Source of the DNA: Herbaspirillum robiniae
GTDB lineage: Bacteria; Pseudomonadota; Gammaproteobacteria; Burkholderiales; Burkholderiaceae_D
Length of the DNA stretch: 64,000 nt
NCBI RefSeq assembly: GCF_002213415.1
Contig: NZ_NJGU01000001.1
Span: 992,001 to 1,056,000 of the forward strand
Direction: 5' to 3'
This document shows positions 1 to 9,866 of the stretch, one piece after another; the first letter of the stretch is position 1; each line of letters starts with the position of its first letter. The position numbers and the translations under genes are program-made. The notes below the pieces were generated by a model. That model searched no databases and was not told the origin of the DNA. It saw only the letters and a list, made by a program, of their open reading frames with translations.

Positions 1-680
1 ACCAGGCCGCCGCCCTCCTCGATATGCGCCAGCTCGGCCTTGTTGATCATCGGGTGATCCTTGGGGCTGTAAATGATCCTGCCCCAGATCAGCGCCAGCA
101 CGATACCCACCGCGCCCATCACGGTAAACACATGGTGCCAGCTGTAGGTGTGCACGATCCAGGCCATCAGCGGCGTGAACAGCACAGCCGCGAAGTATTG
201 CGCCGAGTTGAAGATGGCCGAGGCGGTGCCGCGTTCCTTGGTCGGGAACCAGGCCGCGACGATGCGGCCGTTGGCCGGGAAGGACGGCGCTTCGGCCAGG
301 CCTACCATGAAGCGCAGCAGGAACAGGCAGACCACGGCGGCAGCCGTGCTCATCCAGGTCACGCCGGCCTGCAGGATGGTGAAGAAGGACCACAGGCCGA
401 TGCTCCACATGTAGATCTTCTTGGAGCCGAAGCGGTCAAGCAGCCAGCCGCCCGGCAATTGCGCCAGCACGTAGGCCCAGCTGAAGGCCGAGAAGATGTA
501 GCCCATGGTGACCGGGTCCAGGCTCAGCTCGGTCTTCATCGCCGAGCCGGCGATGGAGAGCGTGGCGCGGTCGGCATAGTTCACCGTCGTCACGATGAAC
601 AGCATGAACAGAATCAGGTAACGGACGTGGCTGGGTTTCACCGCGCCTGCGGCAGCCGACGTGATATTGCTTTGTGTCAA
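1..680 (-). CDS. MFS galactarate/glucarate-type sugar-acid transporter (partial, 3' end outside window)
   Basis: This is an inner-membrane proton symporter of the MFS anion:cation symporter family, probably carrying hexarate sugar acids. About 226 N-terminal residues are present. The read begins LTQSNITS and contains NYADRATLSIAGS in the first membrane helix, PGGWLLDRFGSK after helix 2, and EAPSFPANGRIVAAWFP with PTKERGTASAIFNSAQ around helices 4-5. These are hallmarks of E. coli GarP/GudP. The start is TTG at 680, preceded by GGAG six bases upstream; no equally good ATG is available. The C-terminal half lies beyond base 1. It is separated from the next transporter gene by its own upstream region and that gene's terminator, so it is probably an independent unit. 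Confidence 0.85.
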   Translation of the reverse strand, partial: MTQSNITSAAAGAVKPSHVRYLILFMLFIVTTVNYADRATLSIAGSAMKTELSLDPVTMGYIFSAFSWAYVLAQLPGGWLLDRFGSKKIYMWSIGLWSFFTILQAGVTWMSTAAAVVCLFLLRFMVGLAEAPSFPANGRIVAAWFPTKERGTASAIFNSAQYFAAVLFTPLMAWIVHTYSWHHVFTVMGAVGIVLALIWGRIIYSPKDHPMINKAELAHIEEGGGL

Positions 681-837
681 TTCTTTCTCCAGATCTCGAC
701 TCGCCGTCGGGCAACCTGTACACCAGACCGGATGCGCCCGCCGGATGCCGACAGCGCGGCAAGGGTAACGCAGGGAACTGACCGGGAATGGAGTGGGTGT
801 CTCTTAGCGTATTGTTTTTAGTGATTGAATATTAATT

Positions 838-857
838 GTTATAAGACATCGTACAAC
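838..857. promoter_or_regulatory. Candidate operator GTTATAAGACAT/ATCGTACAAC
   Basis: The segment starts GTTATAAGACAT and ends GTACAAC, giving a loose dyad of GTT-TA and TA-AAC half-sites. A related word, GTTGTATGACAT, recurs at 1074-1085. GntR/FadR-family regulators of sugar-acid operons bind words of this general type, but no such regulator is encoded in the window, so the assignment is inference. Confidence 0.3.
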
Positions 858-1073
858 GATGAGGGGAAGTATAACAGGAGTAAAAGCTTTGGCAATAGGC
901 GAATCGGACCGCCGCGAAAGAAAGCCCGAAAATCGCCTGCCGCCCTTTCCTGTCGCGGCTTATAGCCTGCCTGACGGCAAGCCTCCGGCGATCCCGGGGA
1001 GGCCGCCCCAGCCCTGCCCCGGGCTGTTGCGACGGCGATGAAACACGGCGCCTCGGACTCGCAAGTCACCCGA

Positions 1074-1085
1074 GTTGTATGACAT
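1074..1085. promoter_or_regulatory. Candidate operator half-site GTTGTATGACAT
   Basis: It matches the left half of the 838-857 element at 10 of 12 positions (GTT-R-TA-W-GACAT). It lies between the terminator of the second MFS gene and the first MFS gene, about 230 bases upstream of the first copy. Confidence 0.25.
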
Positions 1086-1152
1086 GACCTGTGATCATGA
1101 GCTGCCCGCGTCCAAGGGGCGGACAATCGGGCCGGCCATTCCGCACGCCCAA

Positions 1153-1183
1153 TAAAAAAGGGGAAAGGCATCCGCCCTTCCCC
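1153..1183 (-). terminator. Rho-independent terminator of the pdxA2-MFS operon
   Basis: Read on the minus strand, a GGGGAA.../...TTCCCC stem is followed directly by a run of six T. It sits 60 bases downstream of the stop of the MFS gene ending at 1243. Confidence 0.8.
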
Positions 1184-1242
1184 AACCAAGCGTCGCGACC
1201 ACAAGTGTCGCGACCCAGTATGCAATTGCGCTGCGCGCGTGC

Positions 1243-2553
1243 TCAGCCGTGCGCGTACTCCTTCTTCTCCAGCGGCGCCGCATCCGCATGCTCGATGTCG
1301 CGGTCCGGGCGCATGGCCAGCGTGGACAGCGCGCCGATCAGCAGGAACACGCCCGATCCCACGAACGGCAGGCTCCAGTTGCCCCACAGGTCGACGACCG
1401 CGCCGAACACCAGCGGCGAGATGATGGTGGCCAGCGCCGCGCCGGTATTCAACATGCCGCTGGCGGTGCCGGCGAACTTGGGCGCCACGTCCATGGGCAC
1501 CGCCCAGATCGGGCCGATGGTCAGCTCCAGCATGAAGAACGCGCCCGACAGGCACCACACCACGACGTTGACGTCATTGCTGGTCATCACCGGGATCAGG
1601 AAGCAGAAGGTGCCCAGCAGGCTGGCTGCGATCACGCCCTGGCGCGCCAGGCGCAGGTTGCCGGTGCGCTTCAACACGCGATCGCTGATCAGGCCGCCGG
1701 TGACGTCGCCCACCACGCCGGCAAAGAACACGCCGGAGGCGAAGATGGCGGACTTCTTCAGGTCCAGGTGATAGGCGTTCATGAAGAAGATCGGCACCCA
1801 GCTGAAGAACAGCGTGTTGGTCCACACCTGGCAGAAGTAGACGAAGATGGTCGGCGACATGCGGCGCAAGATCTTCTTCCAGGGCGTGGCGTCGGCGCCG
1901 CCGGCGGCCGCCTTGGCATGCTCGGGCAGGCGGGCCAGTTCAGCCTCGTTGATGCTGCGGTGCTCGCGCGGGTTGTCCTTGTAATAGGCGGCCCAGATCA
2001 CGATCCACACCGCGGTCAGCACGCCGACGATGACGAAGGCGGCGCGCCAGGAATGCAGCGCGATGAGCACGGCCACGATCGGCGGCGCCACCGCATTGCC
2101 CAGGCGCGAGAACGAGTGCGTGATGCCCTGCACGAAGCCGCGGTCCTTGCGGGTGAACCAGTTGGCGATGGCGCGCGCCTGCGCCGGCAGCGCCGCGCCC
2201 TCGCCGATGCCCAGCAGCAGCCGGGCGATCACCAGCGACGCCAGGCCGCTGACGAAACCGGTGGCAATCGTCGCCACCACCCAGATCGAGCCGCACACGA
2301 TGAGCGTCTTCTTGGCGCCCAGCTTGTCGGCGAACCAGCCGCCGATGATCTGGAAGATGGCATAGGTATAGCCGAAGGCCGAGAAGGCCAGCCCCAGCGT
2401 GGTGTTGGACAGGCCCAGCTCGTCCTTGATCGGCCCGGCCGCAGCGGCCAGGTTGACGCGGTCGAGATACAGGATGAAGGACATGGCGCAGAAGATCGCC
2501 AGCATGTATTTCTGGACGTGGGTCTGCTGCCCTTGGTTGATATTGACTTGCAT
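1243..2553 (-). CDS. MFS transporter, anion:cation symporter family (sugar acid/organic acid)
   Basis: A 436-residue inner-membrane carrier with about 12 predicted helices. Family signatures include LYLDRVNLAAAAGPIKDEL in helix 1, GGWFADKLGAKK between helices 2 and 3, and GEGAALPAQARAIANWF with RKDRGFVQGITHSFSRLG in helices 4-5. The equivalent position reads DRVN rather than DRAT, placing it in a different ACS subgroup from its neighbour at 1-680. The start is ATG at 2553 with an AGGCGAGGAGA-like ribosome site. It lies 70 bases after pdxA2 on the same strand and is followed by a terminator. LysR, PdxA2 and this carrier therefore probably form one catabolic operon. The natural substrate is unknown; an aldonate such as threonate or erythronate would fit PdxA2. 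Confidence 0.85.
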   Translation of the reverse strand: MQVNINQGQQTHVQKYMLAIFCAMSFILYLDRVNLAAAAGPIKDELGLSNTTLGLAFSAFGYTYAIFQIIGGWFADKLGAKKTLIVCGSIWVVATIATGFVSGLASLVIARLLLGIGEGAALPAQARAIANWFTRKDRGFVQGITHSFSRLGNAVAPPIVAVLIALHSWRAAFVIVGVLTAVWIVIWAAYYKDNPREHRSINEAELARLPEHAKAAAGGADATPWKKILRRMSPTIFVYFCQVWTNTLFFSWVPIFFMNAYHLDLKKSAIFASGVFFAGVVGDVTGGLISDRVLKRTGNLRLARQGVIAASLLGTFCFLIPVMTSNDVNVVVWCLSGAFFMLELTIGPIWAVPMDVAPKFAGTASGMLNTGAALATIISPLVFGAVVDLWGNWSLPFVGSGVFLLIGALSTLAMRPDRDIEHADAAPLEKKEYAHG

Positions 2554-2623
2554 GGTCTCCTCGCCTCTGTGGACGGTTTATAGGAATATGCCGGCGCCCT
2601 TGCGGCGCGCCGGCGCGGATGAA

Positions 2624-3616
2624 TCAGGAACGGCCGGCGCGCGTGACGCCCATCCGGCAGGCCAGCTCGAAGGCGTTGGCCATGGCGGTGGGCTTGGCCA
2701 CGCCCTGCCCCACGATGTCGTAGGCGGTGCCGTGCGCCGGCGTGGTGATGGGAATCGGCAGGCCGCCCTCCACCGTCACGCCGACGTCGAAGCCCAGCAG
2801 CTTGGTCGCGATCTGGCCCTGGTCGTGGTACATGGTGACGATGCCGTCCAGCTTGCCGGCCTTGGCGCGCAGGAAGATGGTGTCAGCCGGATACGGGCCC
2901 TCGGACGGGCAGCCGGCCCCGGCCGCCAGCTGGATGCCGGGCTCGATGACGTCGATCTCTTCGCGGCCGTAGTTGCCGTTGTCGCCGTTGTGCGGGTTGA
3001 AGCCGCACACGCCGATGCGCGGGTGCGCATTGCCGGCGGCGCGGAAGGACTCGGTCAGCATGCGGATCGCCGCGGCCACGCCTTGCGGCGTCAGGTGCGA
3101 GGAGACGTCCTTCAGGGGCATGTGCGATGTCACGCGGCCGGTCCACAGGTCGTCCAGGATATTGAGTTCGCCGCACAGGCCGTTGTAGTCCAGCAGCTTG
3201 GCGAACCAGCGCATCTCGTCTTCCTCGTGCATGCCGCCCAGGCGCATGGCGCCCTTGTTGAGCGGCGCGAAGCACAAGGCGTCGGCGCGGCCGTCGGCCA
3301 CCATGCGCGCACCCAGCGTCAGCGATTCGAGGATGAACTTGCCGTTGGCTTCGGCCGCGACGGAAGGCTCGTACTGCGCGCCCTGCAGCGCCCAGTCGGC
3401 GATCTGCAGCCAGTCGCCGGCCTGCGGCAACGACAGGCCGGTGGCCTGGGCCGCGCGCTCCAACGCCGGGGTGTTGCCGATCAGGGTGATGTCGGCGCGC
3501 GCGCCGGTGGCCGGATCGGCCAGCAGGCGCAGCACCAGTTCGGGACCGATGCCGGCGGGGTCGCCGATGGTCAGTGCGATGCGGGGCTTGCGGGAAAGGG
3601 ATGCTGCGCTGGACAT
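2624..3616 (-). CDS. pdxA2: PdxA2-family 4-phospho-threonate/erythronate dehydrogenase-like protein
   Basis: A 330-residue member of the PdxA family of NAD-dependent, metal-using oxidative decarboxylases. It begins RIALTIGDPAGIGPEL and carries three histidine regions typical of PdxA metal binding: TSHMPLKDV, FNPHNGDNG and PAHGTAYD, plus MYHDQGQ. Canonical PdxA acts in vitamin B6 synthesis, but the PdxA2 clade works on four-carbon sugar-acid phosphates in catabolic operons. The setting here (LysR regulator upstream, sugar-acid carrier downstream, no other B6 gene) favours the catabolic role. The usual DUF1537 kinase partner is not in the window. I chose the ATG at 3616 because AGGAG lies five bases upstream; an upstream in-frame start 11 codons earlier has no such site. 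Confidence 0.82.
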   Translation of the reverse strand: MSSAASLSRKPRIALTIGDPAGIGPELVLRLLADPATGARADITLIGNTPALERAAQATGLSLPQAGDWLQIADWALQGAQYEPSVAAEANGKFILESLTLGARMVADGRADALCFAPLNKGAMRLGGMHEEDEMRWFAKLLDYNGLCGELNILDDLWTGRVTSHMPLKDVSSHLTPQGVAAAIRMLTESFRAAGNAHPRIGVCGFNPHNGDNGNYGREEIDVIEPGIQLAAGAGCPSEGPYPADTIFLRAKAGKLDGIVTMYHDQGQIATKLLGFDVGVTVEGGLPIPITTPAHGTAYDIVGQGVAKPTAMANAFELACRMGVTRAGRS

Positions 3617-3730
3617 TGCTGCTCCTGTGTCTCGTGTTCTGTCGGGCAATCCGCAGGCCCACGCAAACAGTGCAGGCGGCGGCGGACTGATGGCCGAACT
3701 ATACGAGCGGCAGGCGGTGCGACTCCATCG

Positions 3731-4729
3731 CTATTTCGCTGAGGCTGGTTTCGCAATTTGCGAAACCGGGCGCAAAGCCTTGCCGGACCTGGAGGATTTC
3801 CTCGGCGCGGTCGCCAGCATGGCCGCCACCGCCATGCCGGATCCGGACATCGCATGCGCCGGCTGGTGGCACAGCACGAAGCGGCGCGTGGCCCATTCCC
3901 CCTCCACGGCGACGGTGCCGAAGCGGTCTCCGCCCACCAGCAGCTCGGCCACCTTGGCCGGCATCAGGCCGATGCCGATGCCCTGCGCGATCATCGCCGC
4001 CATGCTGTGGAAGCTGCGCACCATCACGCGCATGTGCAGCACCTGCCCGCTCTGCGCGGCCAGCCGGCCCAGCGCCAGCGACAGCGCCGCGCCCTCCGAC
4101 AAGCCGATCACCTCGTGCGGCAGGATGTCTTCCAGCCTCACGCGCTTCTTCTTTGCCAGCGGATGGCCGTGCGGCACAGCCAGCACCAGGCGGTCTTCGC
4201 GATAGGGCTGGGTCGGCAGCTCGGTGCCGCCCAGCGTGCTCTCGTAGATGCCGATATCGGCCACGCCGCGCGTCACGGCCTCGACCACGCCCTGGCTGTT
4301 GGCTTCCAGCAGGTCGATCTTGATGCCGGGGTATTCATCCTGGCAGCGCCGGATGTCCTGCGCCAGGAACTGCAGCACGGCCGACGTGCAGGCCGCCAGC
4401 CGCACCACGCCCATGTGGCCTTGCCGGAAGGCGGTGGCGTCGTCCTGCATGCGCGCCACCGAATGCATCATGCTGCGCACGTGCGCCAGCAACGCGCGGC
4501 CGGCGTCGGTCAGCGCCATGCCGTGCGGCAGGCGCTCGAACAGCGCAATGCCGAACTGCGCCTCGAACTCCTGGATGCGCCGCGACGCCGCCGCCGGTGC
4601 CAGGAAGATGCGCTCGGCGGCCTTGGTCACCGCGCCCAGCTCGGCGGTGGCTTCGAACAGGCGCAGCGTGGTCAGGTCGAAATGGATGCGGTCGAGCGCG
4701 GAAAAATTGGCCTCGTGAAGGGTCGCCAT
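3731..4729 (-). CDS. LysR-family transcriptional regulator
   Basis: A helix-turn-helix regulator of about 332 residues. The N-terminal winged helix reads DLTTLRLFEATAELGAVTKA, then AAASRRIQEFEAQFGIALFER. The rest is a periplasmic-binding-like effector domain. It lies 114 bases upstream of pdxA2 on the same strand, so it probably controls and may be cotranscribed with the pdxA2-MFS genes. The start is uncertain: the ATG at 4729 precedes the DNA-binding domain by about 14 residues but has a poor ribosome site, and a GTG 14 codons upstream (4771) is no better. The C-terminus is long and rich in Lys, Ser and Ala. Confidence 0.85.
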   Translation of the reverse strand: MATLHEANFSALDRIHFDLTTLRLFEATAELGAVTKAAERIFLAPAAASRRIQEFEAQFGIALFERLPHGMALTDAGRALLAHVRSMMHSVARMQDDATAFRQGHMGVVRLAACTSAVLQFLAQDIRRCQDEYPGIKIDLLEANSQGVVEAVTRGVADIGIYESTLGGTELPTQPYREDRLVLAVPHGHPLAKKKRVRLEDILPHEVIGLSEGAALSLALGRLAAQSGQVLHMRVMVRSFHSMAAMIAQGIGIGLMPAKVAELLVGGDRFGTVAVEGEWATRRFVLCHQPAHAMSGSGMAVAAMLATAPRKSSRSGKALRPVSQIAKPASAK

Positions 4730-4907
4730 GATCAAGTTCAATCTGCAGTTGGAACAGGCGCAGATTGACACAAATACGCCAGGTCGGCAGTAACGGCACG
4801 TCGGCCGCCGCCCTGCACCGTCGCTTCTGCGCCGTCGCTTTCCGGCGCGGCCATGTTAGATTGCCCGACCAGGGGCAATCCATTCATCGGTCACAAAGGG
4901 GAATGAC

Positions 4908-5462
4908 ATGGCGGAAGCACAGGTCAATGCAAACTATCGGTTCGTCGGCGCTTACCAGGAGGTCAATACACGCATCGCGCAACGGCAACAGGCGCTGACT
5001 ATTTACGTCTCGATGATCCTGAGCCTGCTGGCCGCGCTGGTGGCGCTCAAACCCGGCACCGCCGACGGCGCGTTGCCGATCCAGTGGCTGGTGCTGGGCT
5101 TTCCGGTGGCCTCGGTGTTCCTGGCGTTGATGAGCTACAAGGCCGAGATGGCCATCGCCAACCTGCGCCGCTTCCTGTGCGCGCTGGAGCGCCTGGGCAA
5201 CGAGAACGGCGCCCTGCCCAGCTACAACGCCCATCCCGCATGGGCCATCAACGCCAACCGCGCGCGCCAGATGCAGGACTACGCGGCGGCGCTGCTGGCG
5301 TTGGCCGGCAATGGGGTCGGGCTGGTCGCGGCGGTGAAGATCTATCCGGTGCAGTTCGGCGAGAATCCGCTGGCGGTCTGGATCGCCGCCGTGATCGCGG
5401 TGGCGTCGATCGGCTTCCTGCTGTGGATCCCGAGACTGAGCTTCATTCCGCTCGAGGATTGA
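4908..5462 (+). CDS. Hypothetical four-helix inner-membrane protein
   Basis: 184 residues, not recognised. About 28 soluble N-terminal residues are followed by two hydrophobic helices (about 30-47 and 60-77), a roughly 45-residue polar segment (RRFLCALERLG, HPAWAINANRARQMQDYAAA), then two more helices (about 126-142 and 157-174) and a short tail ending SFIPLED. The start is ATG at 4908 with a strong AAAGGGGA site. The gene stands alone, divergent from the LysR gene and convergent with the tRNA-Asn genes. Its stop lies 28 bases from the tRNA terminator hairpin, which may end transcription from both sides. No function can be inferred. Confidence 0.75.
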   Translation: MAEAQVNANYRFVGAYQEVNTRIAQRQQALTIYVSMILSLLAALVALKPGTADGALPIQWLVLGFPVASVFLALMSYKAEMAIANLRRFLCALERLGNENGALPSYNAHPAWAINANRARQMQDYAAALLALAGNGVGLVAAVKIYPVQFGENPLAVWIAAVIAVASIGFLLWIPRLSFIPLED

Positions 5463-5490
5463 ACGCGCGGCCGCGGCCATCCGCCGCGCC

Positions 5491-5525
5491 AAAAAAAAGG
5501 CCTCGCAATTGCTTGCGAGGCCTTT
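5491..5525 (-). terminator. Terminator of tRNA-Asn copy 1
   Basis: On the minus strand the perfect stem AAAGGCCTCGCAA / TTGCGAGGCCTTT with a four-base loop is followed by eight T. It lies ten bases beyond the CCA end of the tRNA. Confidence 0.9.
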
Positions 5526-5534
5526 CATGTTCTT

Positions 5535-5610
5535 TGGCTCCCCGACCTGGACTCGAACCAGGGACCTGCGGATTAACAGTCCGTCGCTCTACCGACTGAG
5601 CTATCAGGGA
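5535..5610 (-). tRNA. tRNA-Asn (GTT), copy 1
   Basis: A 76-nt cloverleaf including an encoded CCA. The acceptor stem is TCCCTGA/TCGGGGA with discriminator G, and the anticodon loop CTGTTAATC gives anticodon GTT. The T-loop reads TTCGAGT. It is identical in sequence to the second copy at 5845-5920. Confidence 0.97.
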
Positions 5611-5625
5611 ACAGCTGAGGGCGCG

Positions 5626-5654
5626 ATTATGAACGAATTTTTCTTTCGTTGCCA
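5626..5654 (-). promoter_or_regulatory. Promoter of tRNA-Asn copy 1
   Basis: Read on the minus strand, TGGCAA, a 17-base spacer and CATAAT lie just upstream of the tRNA. The -10 is identical to that of copy 2. Confidence 0.6.
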
Positions 5655-5803
5655 TAGGGCCGAAGGAAATTTTTTACATCATTCATCATCGCCGTTGCGC
5701 TTCTCATCCCGTGCGCAAACTTGAGCTCTGATTCAACCCGTCGATCATCGTCGCGTCTGCATCCGGAGATGCACTGCCGACGATTGCCAACCGGGTTCAA
5801 TTG

Positions 5804-5833
5804 AAAAAGCCCCGCAATTTCTTGCGGGGCTTT
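5804..5833 (-). terminator. Terminator of tRNA-Asn copy 2
   Basis: On the minus strand AAAGCCCCGCAA / TTGCGGGGCTTT forms a stem followed by five T, 11 bases beyond the tRNA 3' end. Confidence 0.9.
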
Positions 5834-5844
5834 CCCGTATTCTT

Positions 5845-5920
5845 TGGCTCCCCGACCTGGACTCGAACCAGGGACCTGCGGATTAACAGTCCGTCGCTCT
5901 ACCGACTGAGCTATCAGGGA
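5845..5920 (-). tRNA. tRNA-Asn (GTT), copy 2
   Basis: Identical over its full 76 nt to the copy at 5535-5610, with the same short flanks (a TCTT on one side and ACAGCTGAG on the other). It has its own promoter and terminator, so the pair is two independent units produced by a local duplication. Confidence 0.97.
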
Positions 5921-5935
5921 ACAGCTGAGAAAAAG

Positions 5936-5964
5936 ATTATGACTTGGATTTTGCGTTCTGTCAA
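5936..5964 (-). promoter_or_regulatory. Sigma-70 promoter of tRNA-Asn copy 2
   Basis: On the minus strand there is a consensus TTGACA, a 17-base spacer and CATAAT, placing the start point a few bases before the tRNA. Confidence 0.8.
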
Positions 5965-5979
5965 AACTTTTTTCTCTCA

Positions 5980-6009
5980 GGCCATTTTCCCGGGGCAAAG
6001 AAAATGGCC
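5980..6009 (-). terminator. Hairpin downstream of the aminotransferase gene
   Basis: GGCCATTTTC and GAAAATGGCC form a ten-base stem around a ten-base loop, 10 bases past the aminotransferase stop. No T run follows on the minus strand, so it is either a weak terminator or a 3' protective hairpin. Confidence 0.4.
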
Positions 6010-6019
6010 CGTTCCGCTA

Positions 6020-7237
6020 TTACAGGACCTTGGCGATCGCGTCGACGACGACGTCGATGTTCTTGCTGTTCAACGCGGCCACGCAGATGCGGCCGGTGTC
6101 CACGGCGTAGATCGAGAACTCGTTGCGCAGGCGGTCCACCTGGGCCTTGGTCAGGCCGGAGTAGGAGAACATGCCGCGTTGCTTGATCACGAAATCGAAG
6201 TCGTGGGCCGGCGCCTTTTCCTTCAGCTTGGCCACCAGCAGCTGGCGCATTTCACGGATGCGCACGCGCATCTCGGCCAGTTCGTCTTCCCACAGCTTGC
6301 GCAGCTCCGGCGAGGCCAGCGCGGTAGCGACCACCTGGCCGCCGTGGATCGGCGGGTTGGAGTAGTTGGTGCGGACCACGCGCTTCAGTTGCGACAGCAC
6401 GCGGGCGGCTTCTTCGGCGCTGGCAGCGGCGATCGACAGCGCGCCCACGCGTTCGCCGTACAGCGAGAACGACTTGGAGAAGGAGTTCGACACGAACAGC
6501 GGACCGCCGGCTTCGGCGAAGCGGCGCACCACCTGGCCGTCTTCTTCGATGCCGTCGCCGAAGCCCTGGTAGGCCATGTCCAGGAACGGGACCAGGCCGC
6601 GCGAGGTCACCACCTCGATGACTTGCGTCCACTGGTCGTCGGTCAGGTCGGCGCCGGTCGGGTTGTGGCAGCAGGCGTGCAGCAGCACCACGGAGCCGGA
6701 CTTCATGGTCTTCAGGGCGTCCAGCATGCCGGCGAAGTTCACGCCGCGGGTGGCCGCGTCGTAGTAGGGATAGGCGTTGACCTTGAAACCGGCCATCTCG
6801 AACAGCGCGCGGTGGTTTTCCCAGCTCGGGTCGCTGATCCAGACTTCAGTGCCGGCGGCGGAGAAGTGCTTCAGGAAGTCGGCGCCCAGCTTCAGCGCGC
6901 CGGTGCCGCCCACGGCCTGCACGGTGATCGCGCGCTTTTCGGTCACCACGGCGCTGCCGGCGCCGAACACCAGCTCCTGCACGGCGCGGTCATAGGTGGC
7001 CAGGCCGTCGATAGGCAGGTAGGTACGCGGGGCCAGCTTGGCGATCAGTTCCGCTTCCGCCTTCTTCACGCACTCCAGCAGCGGCACCTTGCCGTTGTCG
7101 TCGTAATAAACGCCCACGCCCAGGTTGGTTTTGGCCGGATTCTTGTCGGCGTTGTAGGCTTCGGTAACGCCCAGGATAGGGTCGCGCGGCGCCATTTCGA
7201 TGGCGGAGAACAGGGAGGCGGAGACAGGTGCGTTCAT
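6020..7237 (-). CDS. Aspartate/aromatic amino-acid aminotransferase (AspC/TyrB type)
   Basis: A 405-residue cytosolic PLP enzyme of aminotransferase class I, subgroup I-alpha. It transfers amino groups between aspartate or aromatic amino acids and 2-oxoglutarate. Family features include TNLGVGVYYDDNGKVPLLECV near the N-terminus, the HACCHNPTGADL segment, and NSFSKSFSLYGERVG, which holds the PLP-binding lysine. The C-terminal GRICVAALNSKN is also typical. The start is ATG at 7237; the reading frame stays open for about 100 codons further upstream, but MNAPVSASLF matches usual AspC/TyrB N-termini. No strong ribosome site is visible. It is divergent from uvrB across 333 bases. Sequence alone does not separate AspC from TyrB. 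Confidence 0.93.
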   Translation of the reverse strand: MNAPVSASLFSAIEMAPRDPILGVTEAYNADKNPAKTNLGVGVYYDDNGKVPLLECVKKAEAELIAKLAPRTYLPIDGLATYDRAVQELVFGAGSAVVTEKRAITVQAVGGTGALKLGADFLKHFSAAGTEVWISDPSWENHRALFEMAGFKVNAYPYYDAATRGVNFAGMLDALKTMKSGSVVLLHACCHNPTGADLTDDQWTQVIEVVTSRGLVPFLDMAYQGFGDGIEEDGQVVRRFAEAGGPLFVSNSFSKSFSLYGERVGALSIAAASAEEAARVLSQLKRVVRTNYSNPPIHGGQVVATALASPELRKLWEDELAEMRVRIREMRQLLVAKLKEKAPAHDFDFVIKQRGMFSYSGLTKAQVDRLRNEFSIYAVDTGRICVAALNSKNIDVVVDAIAKVL

Positions 7238-7391
7238 CGTGATAACATGAAAAGTTAGCTGCAACAAAGCGCTGCAGGAAGGGATGGGTGCACGGCAGAG
7301 ATTGCCGGCCATGCACCGTTTTGCAACATCGCATTCTAACAAATGTCGATGCCCAATCACAGATACAGGCAGGTGTAAAAGCAGGCTGAAT

Positions 7392-7409
7392 CTGCATGAG
7401 ACCATGCAG
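7392..7409. promoter_or_regulatory. Perfect palindrome in the aminotransferase-uvrB intergenic region
   Basis: CTGCATG-AGAC-CATGCAG is a perfect 7+7 inverted repeat in the 333-base divergent region 7238-7570, which otherwise shows no gene. It resembles a LexA box in having CTG and CAG ends, but the spacing is 12 instead of 10, so it is not a standard SOS box. Confidence 0.35.
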
Positions 7410-7570
7410 AAATGACATATCCGGCCCCGCGCGCGGCCTTGAACCCGGGCGTTTCGGCTGCATTTGACACCTATTCGCGCTGACGGAATTTCCGGCCTGC
7501 AACGCCCTCTTTTCAGGCGGCGGCCGCACCGCCAGCAGGCAACCATCAACCGGACAGGCTACCGACCACC

Positions 7571-9652
<2,082 letters not shown>

Positions 9653-9768
9653 GATTGCACGGCGCCGCTTGCCGCGCACTTTGCCGGCAGGCGCGCCTGC
9701 ATACGCCCTGCGGACGACTCGGGGCCGACGGCCAGCAGATGTTCATGCAGCTCCGCCACGCGGGTGCC

Positions 9769-9805
9769 GTTCGTCCTGAGTGGCGCCGCAGGCGCGTATC
9801 GAAGG
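9769..9805. repeat. REP-like extragenic element
   Basis: The word GTTCGTCCTGAG, a GCGCC-gca-GGCGC hairpin and TATCGAAGG resemble short dispersed extragenic palindromes known in many proteobacteria. Only one copy was noticed in the window. It occupies most of the gap between uvrB and the UDG-like gene; nothing else is seen there. Confidence 0.35.
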
Positions 9806-9866
9806 CGCGCCGCACTTGCCGTTATACAATCCCGCCTTTCCGACGACGGCCACCCGCAATCTCCCC

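Larger units (their letters stand above)
681..1152. other. Intergenic region upstream of the sugar-acid transporter
   Basis: No supported gene is seen in these bases. The part next to the transporter (about 790-860) is AT-rich and must carry its promoter, although I cannot pick a convincing -35/-10 pair. Two related operator-like words (838-857 and 1074-1085) lie inside it. Open frames crossing the region lack ribosome sites and any recognisable protein. Confidence 0.5.

Noticed and set aside
839-1558. A 239-codon minus frame overlapping the MFS gene and the intergenic region
   Set aside because: It overlaps the MFS coding region in another frame, has no ribosome site and reads as Arg/Gly/Ala-rich noise.
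7385-7415. LexA box for uvrB
   Set aside because: The CTG and CAG ends are 12 bases apart rather than 10, and the inner bases do not fit CTGT-N8-ACAG.
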